NCBI GenBank assembly: GCA_963642995.1
Contig: CAVIIZ010000039.1
Location: forward strand, 1 to 9,013
DNA: 9,013 nt
Origin: CAVAWX01 sp963642995
Lineage (GTDB): Bacteria > Actinomycetota > Coriobacteriia > Coriobacteriales > QAMH01
Reading direction: 5' to 3'
The translations under genes and the position numbers were made by a program. This document shows positions 4,556 through 9,013 of this stretch, in pieces (positions within the stretch are counted from its first letter, which is position 1; each line of letters begins with the position of its first letter). A model generated the notes under the pieces. It saw nothing but the letters and a program-made list of their open reading frames with translations. It was not told where the DNA came from and ran no database searches.

Positions 4556-7500
4556 GTGGGCACACAACTTCGAGAAGGCATGGAACTGCACGGGTTTCGC
4601 GTGGAGAGGCGCGAGGCTATCGACGAGATAGACGGCTGCGGCTGGGTGATGGTCCACGAGAAGTCCGGCGCGCGGCTGCTGTGGCTTGCATGCCCGGATT
4701 TCGAGCGGGCCTTCGCCATCTCGTTTGCCACGCCGCCGAAAGACGACACGGGGGTCTTCCACATCCTGGAGCACTCCGTCTTGTGCGGCTCGGAGAAGTT
4801 TCCCGTGAAAGAGCCGTTCGTGGACCTGCTGAAAAGCTCGATGCAGACCTTCCTCAACGCGATGACCTACCCCGACAAGACGGTCTACCCCGTGGCCTCC
4901 ACCAACGAGCGCGACCTGCTGAATTTGATGGACGTCTACATGGACGCGGTCTTTCACCCGGCCATCTATGAAAAGCCCGAGATATTCGCGCAGGAGGGCT
5001 GGCATTACGAGTTGCACGAGGGCGCAGGAACGAATGACGGCGGCGGAGCAGGCGACGCAGACAGCGAAAACTCCGCCGGCAGCGCAAGTGGCGGCGGGGC
5101 GGTCCTCGTGCACAACGGCGTCGTCTTCAACGAGATGAAAGGCGCGCTCTCGGATCCGGACGCGGTGATGTTCGACGCGCTGTCCGCCGCGCTCTTCCCC
5201 GACACGGCGTACCGCTTCGAGTCGGGCGGCACGCCGGCGGCCATCCCCACCCTGACGCGCGAGGCCTTCCTCGACGAGCACCGCCGCCACTACCGCACCG
5301 ACAACGCGCGCATCGTGCTCTACGGCGACCTCGACATGGACGCGATCGCCGCCTGGCTCGACGAGCGCTACCTCGCGCCCGTGGCAGCCGAGCGGAAAGC
5401 CGCAGACGAAAGGCGCGCGGCAGCCGGCGCACCCGCCCTCGCGCCGCGTGCAATCGGGCTGCAAGCGCCCGTCGTCTGCATGGACAAGGTGGTCGAGATG
5501 CCCACCGCGCCCGACAACGCCTGCCTCGGGCTGGGCTTTTGCGTCGGGACGGCCGCAGACACGAAACGCGTGGCCGCGGCCGGCGTGCTCGTGGACGCGC
5601 TGCTCGGCAGCAACGAGGCGCCGCTTCGCCGCGCCCTGCTCGACGAGGGGCTGGCCGACGATGTCGACGCGGCGGTCGAGACCGCGCTGGCCCAGCCCTT
5701 CGCGTGCGTCGTGGCGCGCGGCCTGCACGAGGGCGCGGCGGAAAAGTTCTGGCCGGCGTTCAGGGGCCACGTGGAGAAACTGCTCGCAGACGGCCTCGAC
5801 CACGCGTTGGTGGCCGCCGCGCTCGACCACGAGGAGTTCTCCTTGCGCGAGGCGGATTTCGGCTACCCGACCGGCGTGGCCCTGGCCTTGACCGCCCTGT
5901 CCACGTGGACCTACGACGACGGCCTGCCGTGCGCGCGCGTGCGCTACGAGGAATGCCTGGCGCGTCTGCGCGAATGGCTGGACGGCGACTACTACGAGAC
6001 GCTGCTGCGCGAGCTGTTCCTGGAAAACGGGCACATGGCGCACGTGGAGCTGCGGCCGGTCGAGGAAGGCGGCGACGCGGCGGCGGGCGTGCTGGCAGAA
6101 AAACTCGCCGACATGGACGGGGACGCGAGGGAGAAGCTGCGCGGGGACGTGGAGCATCTGCGCCGGGTGCAGGAGGCGCCCGACTCGCCCGAGCAGAGCG
6201 CCAAGCTGCCGCGCCTGACGCTTTCCGACATCGACGAGGCTCCTGCCGAGCCCGCCTGGCGCCTCGACGAAAGCCATGGCTTGCCCTGCCTGCGCCACGG
6301 GCTGGACACGAAGGGCATCGTCTACACCAGCCGCTACTTCGACCTGCACCGCATCTCCTTTGACGACCTGCCGGCCGCGCGCCTCGTGCTCGCGTTGCTC
6401 GGCCGGCTGCCGACCGCGCACCACAGCGCCGCCGAGGTGGACACGCTCGTCCAGTCGCGGCTCGGGCACTTCTCGGCGCGCTCGTGCGTCTACGAGGACC
6501 CGCGCGACATCGCCGGCTTCGACGCGCGGGTGAAGGTGTCCGCGCACGCGCTCGAGGCAAACGTCGGCGCCTGCACGGACCTCGTGCGCGAGATATGCCT
6601 GGAAAGCGACTTTTCCGACGCCGAGCGCGTGCTGGAGACCCTGCAGCAGACCAAGATCTACATGGAGCAGGGTTTCTCCGCCGCGGGCCACGCCTACGCG
6701 CGGGGACGGGCGCGCAGCTACTACGCGCCGGGCGCCCTCGTGGGCGAGCAGATGGGCGGCGTGGACTACTACCTGTGGGTGCGCGACGCGATCGAGCGTT
6801 TCGACGAGCGCAAGGAGGCGCTGGGCGAGCAGCTTGCCCGCATCGCAGCCGAGCTGTTCTGCGACGACGGCTGCGTGGCGAGCTTCGCGGGAAGCGACGC
6901 GGCGCAAGAGGCGTGGTGGGCGGCAGACCCCGGCTTCGGTGCGCGCGGCGCGGCGCGGCGCCTGGAGCTGCCCGCCTTGCGCGAGCGCGACGAGGCCTTC
7001 ATCGTGCCGGGCGACGTGTGCTTTGCCGCCTGCGGCTACGACAGGCGGCTGCTGGAAGGCACACGGCCCTGGACGGGCGCGTGGAACGTCGCGTCGCGCG
7101 CCTTGAGCTTCGACTACCTGTGGAACGAGGTGCGGGTGAAAGGCGGCGCCTACGGCGTGGGCTTTTCCGCTTCCCGCGCGGGCGACATGTCGTTTTACAC
7201 CTTCCGCGACCCGCATCTGGACGCCTCGCTTGCGCGCATCGCGAAAAGCGCGAAGTGGCTCGCGGGCTTCGATGCGGACGCCGCCGGGCTCGAGGGGCTG
7301 CTCGTGGCCGGCGTGGCGGGCATCGACGCGCCCGTGAAACCGCGCGCGCTCATCGCCCGCCAAGACGGGGAGTGGTTCTCGCATGCGCCGAAGGGGCTGC
7401 GCGAGACGATGCGCCGCGAGGTGCTCGAGACGACGGCGAAAGACCTGCGCGCGCTCGCACCGGACATGGAGGCCGCGAACGCGCATCGGCGCACCTGCGT

Positions 7501-7576
7501 GTTCGGCAACAGGCAGATCCTGGAGGGCAGCGCCGGCGGATTCGAGCTGGTGGACCTGCTGGGAGCCGGCGCCTAG
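4556..7576 (+). CDS. M16C (PreP/falcilysin-like) zinc metallopeptidase, insulinase superfamily
   Basis: This is a large clamshell peptidase that degrades unfolded peptides; it has no signal peptide, so it probably acts in the cytoplasm. Numbering from the GTG at 4556 gives 1006 aa, about the usual 970-1000 of the family. The inverted zinc motif HxxEH is H69-I-L-E72-H73 (HILEHSVLCGS), followed by KFPVKEPFVDLL and LNAMTYPDKT..PVAS, all characteristic of M16C. The distal zinc ligand is Glu193 in VVFNEMKGALSDPD. The M16C-associated middle domain spans roughly 470-710 and carries the typical PDSPEQSAKLPRLTLSDI. The C-terminal Arg/Tyr pair of the superfamily is R860 and Y866 in RVKGGAYG. A Gly/Ala/Ser/Asp-rich insert of about 25 residues (about 154-180) lies between HxxEH and Glu193. 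The GTG start has AGAAAGG 8 nt upstream; a GTG at 4523 lacks a site, and an ATG at 4580 is too close to its purine stretch. A plus-strand hairpin at 7684-7720 may terminate it. Confidence 0.93.
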   Translation: MGTQLREGMELHGFRVERREAIDEIDGCGWVMVHEKSGARLLWLACPDFERAFAISFATPPKDDTGVFHILEHSVLCGSEKFPVKEPFVDLLKSSMQTFLNAMTYPDKTVYPVASTNERDLLNLMDVYMDAVFHPAIYEKPEIFAQEGWHYELHEGAGTNDGGGAGDADSENSAGSASGGGAVLVHNGVVFNEMKGALSDPDAVMFDALSAALFPDTAYRFESGGTPAAIPTLTREAFLDEHRRHYRTDNARIVLYGDLDMDAIAAWLDERYLAPVAAERKAADERRAAAGAPALAPRAIGLQAPVVCMDKVVEMPTAPDNACLGLGFCVGTAADTKRVAAAGVLVDALLGSNEAPLRRALLDEGLADDVDAAVETALAQPFACVVARGLHEGAAEKFWPAFRGHVEKLLADGLDHALVAAALDHEEFSLREADFGYPTGVALALTALSTWTYDDGLPCARVRYEECLARLREWLDGDYYETLLRELFLENGHMAHVELRPVEEGGDAAAGVLAEKLADMDGDAREKLRGDVEHLRRVQEAPDSPEQSAKLPRLTLSDIDEAPAEPAWRLDESHGLPCLRHGLDTKGIVYTSRYFDLHRISFDDLPAARLVLALLGRLPTAHHSAAEVDTLVQSRLGHFSARSCVYEDPRDIAGFDARVKVSAHALEANVGACTDLVREICLESDFSDAERVLETLQQTKIYMEQGFSAAGHAYARGRARSYYAPGALVGEQMGGVDYYLWVRDAIERFDERKEALGEQLARIAAELFCDDGCVASFAGSDAAQEAWWAADPGFGARGAARRLELPALRERDEAFIVPGDVCFAACGYDRRLLEGTRPWTGAWNVASRALSFDYLWNEVRVKGGAYGVGFSASRAGDMSFYTFRDPHLDASLARIAKSAKWLAGFDADAAGLEGLLVAGVAGIDAPVKPRALIARQDGEWFSHAPKGLRETMRREVLETTAKDLRALAPDMEAANAHRRTCVFGNRQILEGSAGGFELVDLLGAGA

Positions 7577-7719
7577 GAACCTGCCGCCCGGGTGCCGGCC
7601 GCCTCGCACATCTCGGCAAGGGAGAACAAGGACACGTCGCCCCTCTTCGCGGCAAGGCACTCCGCTCTGCAACCCGGCTCTTCGTTATAGCCAGCTATGT
7701 TATAGCTAGCTATAACTTT
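7573..7719 (-). pseudogene. Possible remnant of a minus-strand gene (3' end only)
   Basis: On the minus strand an open frame runs from a TGA (7722-7720) to a TAG at 7575-7573. It has no ATG, GTG or TTG with a ribosome binding site near its 5' end. The last 25 sense codons look coding-like: by my count 21 of 25 third positions are G or C, more than at the first position. The translation ends AKRGDVSLFSLAEMCEAAG plus about seven residues. SLFSLAEMCEAAG loosely resembles the final helices of XRE-type helix-turn-helix domains (S..TL..IA.ALG), a weak impression only. The stop overlaps the M16C stop in a CTAG, the same arrangement as at 64-67. The 5' portion reads through the AT-rich tandem repeat. 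It may simply be a chance open frame. Confidence 0.25.
7684..7716. repeat. Tandem 15-bp repeat ending in an 18-bp perfect palindrome
   Basis: GTTATAGCCAGCTAT (7684-7698) is followed at once by GTTATAGCTAGCTAT (7699-7713), 14 of 15 identical. With the next three bases the second copy forms the perfect palindrome GTTATAGCTAGCTATAAC (7699-7716). The palindromic, AT-rich and duplicated form looks like a double operator or a palindromic mobile repeat, besides its possible terminator role. No promoter directed at a flanking gene is apparent around it. Confidence 0.7.
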
Positions 7720-7720
7720 T
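7684..7720 (+). terminator. AT-rich hairpin with U tail after the peptidase gene
   Basis: Bases 7684-7691 pair with 7709-7716 (8 bp), then after one C-A mismatch 7693-7698 pairs with 7702-7707 (6 bp) around a GTT loop. The stem is followed by TTTT. It lies 107 bp after the M16C stop and could end that mRNA. On the minus strand no U run follows, so it would act in one direction. The AT-rich stem is unusual for terminators in GC-rich genomes such as the one at 2818-2860. Confidence 0.5.
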
Positions 7721-7757
7721 CAGGGGCGTGTCCATGGGGAGGGCTCGCGTCCATGTC

Positions 7758-7786
7758 GCAGCCGGCTGCGGCTTCTCGAAAAAGCC
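7758..7786 (-). other. Hairpin pair downstream of ansA
   Basis: Two adjacent structures follow the ansA stop on the minus strand. The first is a hairpin at 7786-7770 (GGCTT / AAGCC outer stem extending to about 7 bp with a short loop). The second is a 12-bp perfect palindrome GCAGCCGGCTGC at 7758-7769. Neither is followed by a U tract, so termination of ansA by a standard intrinsic terminator is not demonstrated. They may stabilise or slow the transcript end. Confidence 0.35.
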
Positions 7787-7799
7787 ACGCGTGCCCGCG

Positions 7800-8807
7800 C
7801 TAGTCGTCGGCCGGCTCTGTCAGCTCGCCGGCGATGGAGACGCCCACCCGGCGCGCCACCTCGGCGCCTGAAAGCCCCTGCGAGAGCAGGAAGACGAGCT
7901 TCGCGTAGACCGCCTCGAGCGTCATGTCCACGGCAGAGACCGCGCCCGCCCGCGCTATGGCGTCTCCTGCCTCGTAGTGGCCGGCCAGCACGACGTTTTG
8001 CTGGCATTGCGAGGTGATGACGACGGGACAGCCCGCCGCGATCGCGTCCGCGAACACGTCCACGAGGCCGGGCTCGTCTGCCGGGATGTCGCCCACACCG
8101 TAGGCGCGCAAGACCACGGCCTCGGGCAGCGGGTCGAGCATGGCGGCGACCCTCGCCGCGCTGATGCCCGGGGCCATGTCGATGACGGCCACGTCGCACA
8201 CGCGATAGGGTGCGGGATCGTCCCAGCCGCAGCCCGGGTGCCTGGCGGGAAACCAGCGCCAGGGGGCGCCCGTCAAGGCGACGGGGGCGGCGGCGGGCGA
8301 GCCGAAGGCCTCGAAGGCCCATGACGAGCTTTTCGTCACGCGCGCGCCGTGGAAGAGATGGTGCCCGAAGAACAACGTGACGCCGCTCGCACGCCCCGAG
8401 GCGGCCGCGTTCATGGCGCCCGTGACGTTGGGGGTCGCGTCGCTTTCTATCAGCCCCAGGGGCAGCTGCGAGCCGGTCAAGATGACGGGCTTGCCGAAAC
8501 CGCACAGCGCGTAGGAAAGGGCCGCCGCCGAGTAGGCCATGGTGTCGGTGCCGTGCAAGATGACGAACGCGTCGGCGGAGTCGCGGTTCGCGTGCAGGTC
8601 GTCGATGATGGCCTGCCAGTTGTCCGGAGTCGCGTTCGAGGAGTCGATGAGCGGCGACAGCTCGGTGAAGGAGACCTGCTCGGGATCGATCTGCGTGTCG
8701 GCCAGCAGGCGGAACAGCCAGCTCTTCAAGTCCGCGCCCGGCACGAGGCCTTGCGGCGAGTCCACCATCCCGATGGTGCCGCCCGCGTAGGTGACGTGTA
8801 TGCGCAT
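7800..8807 (-). CDS. ansA: Type I L-asparaginase (cytoplasmic)
   Basis: This enzyme hydrolyses L-asparagine to aspartate and ammonia. It is 335 aa, the normal length of the type I family, and has no signal peptide, unlike periplasmic type II enzymes. The first active-site motif is YAGGTIGM with the nucleophile Thr11. The substrate-binding Asp-Ser-Ser lies at 55-57. The second motif is HGTDTMAYSAAALS with Thr87 and Asp88, and the catalytic Lys159 lies in RVTKSSS. The conserved ILTGSQLPL is at 109-117. The C-terminal domain includes VVLRAYGVGDIP at 231-242 and VVITSQCQQNVV at 262-273, where type I enzymes place an allosteric asparagine site. The ATG at 8807 is preceded by a G-rich site (AGGGGG) that overlaps the stop of the gene upstream. 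Only 9 bp separate the two genes, so they are very probably co-transcribed, with ansA second. It converges with the M16C gene. Confidence 0.95.
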   Translation of the reverse strand: MRIHVTYAGGTIGMVDSPQGLVPGADLKSWLFRLLADTQIDPEQVSFTELSPLIDSSNATPDNWQAIIDDLHANRDSADAFVILHGTDTMAYSAAALSYALCGFGKPVILTGSQLPLGLIESDATPNVTGAMNAAASGRASGVTLFFGHHLFHGARVTKSSSWAFEAFGSPAAAPVALTGAPWRWFPARHPGCGWDDPAPYRVCDVAVIDMAPGISAARVAAMLDPLPEAVVLRAYGVGDIPADEPGLVDVFADAIAAGCPVVITSQCQQNVVLAGHYEAGDAIARAGAVSAVDMTLEAVYAKLVFLLSQGLSGAEVARRVGVSIAGELTEPADD

Positions 8808-8816
8808 GGCCGCCCC

Positions 8817-9013
8817 CTACTCCCCGGCGCCCGTGCCGGCGCGTGCTCCGGCGGCGTCCGCAGCATCCGCATCGCCGCCCGCGTCCGCGTCGAGCATCTT
8901 GTCCATCAGGTCGCCCTTGATGCGCCCGCGCACGTAAAACCAGCCCGCCACCATCGCGACGACCACGACGGCGAACAGCGCGAGCGTCCAGCGCCCGGAC
9001 GGGTCGGTGAGGT
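8817..9013 (-). CDS. C-terminal end of an unidentified membrane protein (partial)
   Basis: The gene enters from the right edge; the visible 64 complete codons end in TAG at 8819-8817. They encode a hydrophobic segment (TLALFAVVVVAMVAGWFY), then a basic cytosolic stretch (VRGRIKGDLMDKMLD), then an Ala/Gly/Asp-rich low-complexity tail. This looks like the last transmembrane helix and cytosolic tail of a polytopic membrane protein, and the positive residues after the helix fit an inside C-terminus. The family cannot be told from this piece. Its place 9 bp upstream of ansA in a probable operon makes an amino-acid or dicarboxylate transporter a reasonable guess, but that is inference from context. 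Confidence 0.7.
   Translation of the reverse strand, partial: LTDPSGRWTLALFAVVVVAMVAGWFYVRGRIKGDLMDKMLDADAGGDADAADAAGARAGTGAGE

Noticed and set aside
4423..4971. A plus-strand ORF beginning upstream of the peptidase
   Set aside because: It overlaps the peptidase in another frame and lacks a ribosome binding site and domain content.
4388..7672. A 1094-codon open frame antisense to the M16C peptidase
   Set aside because: Its translation is Arg/His/Ala/Val-rich with no recognisable domain. In GC-rich DNA the antisense frame in register with GC-rich third positions lacks stops by chance. The plus-strand frame carries all family motifs.
1..9013. tRNA/rRNA genes, CRISPR arrays, insertion sequences, attachment sites
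   Set aside because: None of the expected sequence patterns (cloverleaf, regularly spaced repeats, transposase or terminal inverted repeats) was seen.

Overview
This window is GC-rich DNA (AT-rich only in short intergenic patches) with tightly packed genes and strong Shine-Dalgarno sites. The gene content is a CtpE-type calcium P-type ATPase, an NADP-type glutamate dehydrogenase, a large M16C metallopeptidase and a type I asparaginase. That suits a high-GC anaerobic, amino-acid-using actinobacterium such as a gut Coriobacteriia/Eggerthellales member. The taxonomic guess is inference from gene content and composition only.

Layout. Bases 1-67 hold the last 21 codons of a plus-strand ABC-exporter ATPase gene that stops abruptly before the H-loop. 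Its TAG overlaps, within a shared CTAG, the stop of a minus-strand P-type ATPase (64-2493). Between that ATPase and gdhA lies a composite intergenic region. It has a near-consensus plus-strand promoter (2544-2572), a predicted short RNA of about 80 nt ending at a strong hairpin (2632-2661), and a minus-strand 39-codon ORF with a very strong ribosome binding site. The ORF's stop codon lies in the loop of that hairpin. Then come the gdhA terminator (2818-2860) and gdhA itself (2953-4284, minus). A 270-bp divergent region with leader structures separates gdhA from a plus-strand M16C (PreP/falcilysin-like) peptidase (4556-7576). A 223-bp convergent intergenic follows, holding an AT-rich tandem/palindromic terminator-like element and a possible remnant of a minus-strand gene. 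The window ends with asparaginase ansA (7800-8807, minus) and, 9 bp upstream of it, the C-terminal end of a membrane protein (8817-9013, minus).

How the genes work together. The M16C peptidase (peptide degradation), glutamate dehydrogenase (ammonia/glutamate/2-oxoglutarate) and asparaginase (ammonia and aspartate release) form a loose amino-acid and nitrogen-metabolism neighbourhood. They are on different strands and are not one operon. The most interesting part is 2544-2780. A small hydrophobic-then-basic protein and a convergent, 3'-overlapping, promoter-driven short RNA have the layout of a type I toxin-antitoxin module (txpA/ratA-like arrangement), although no known family is recognised.
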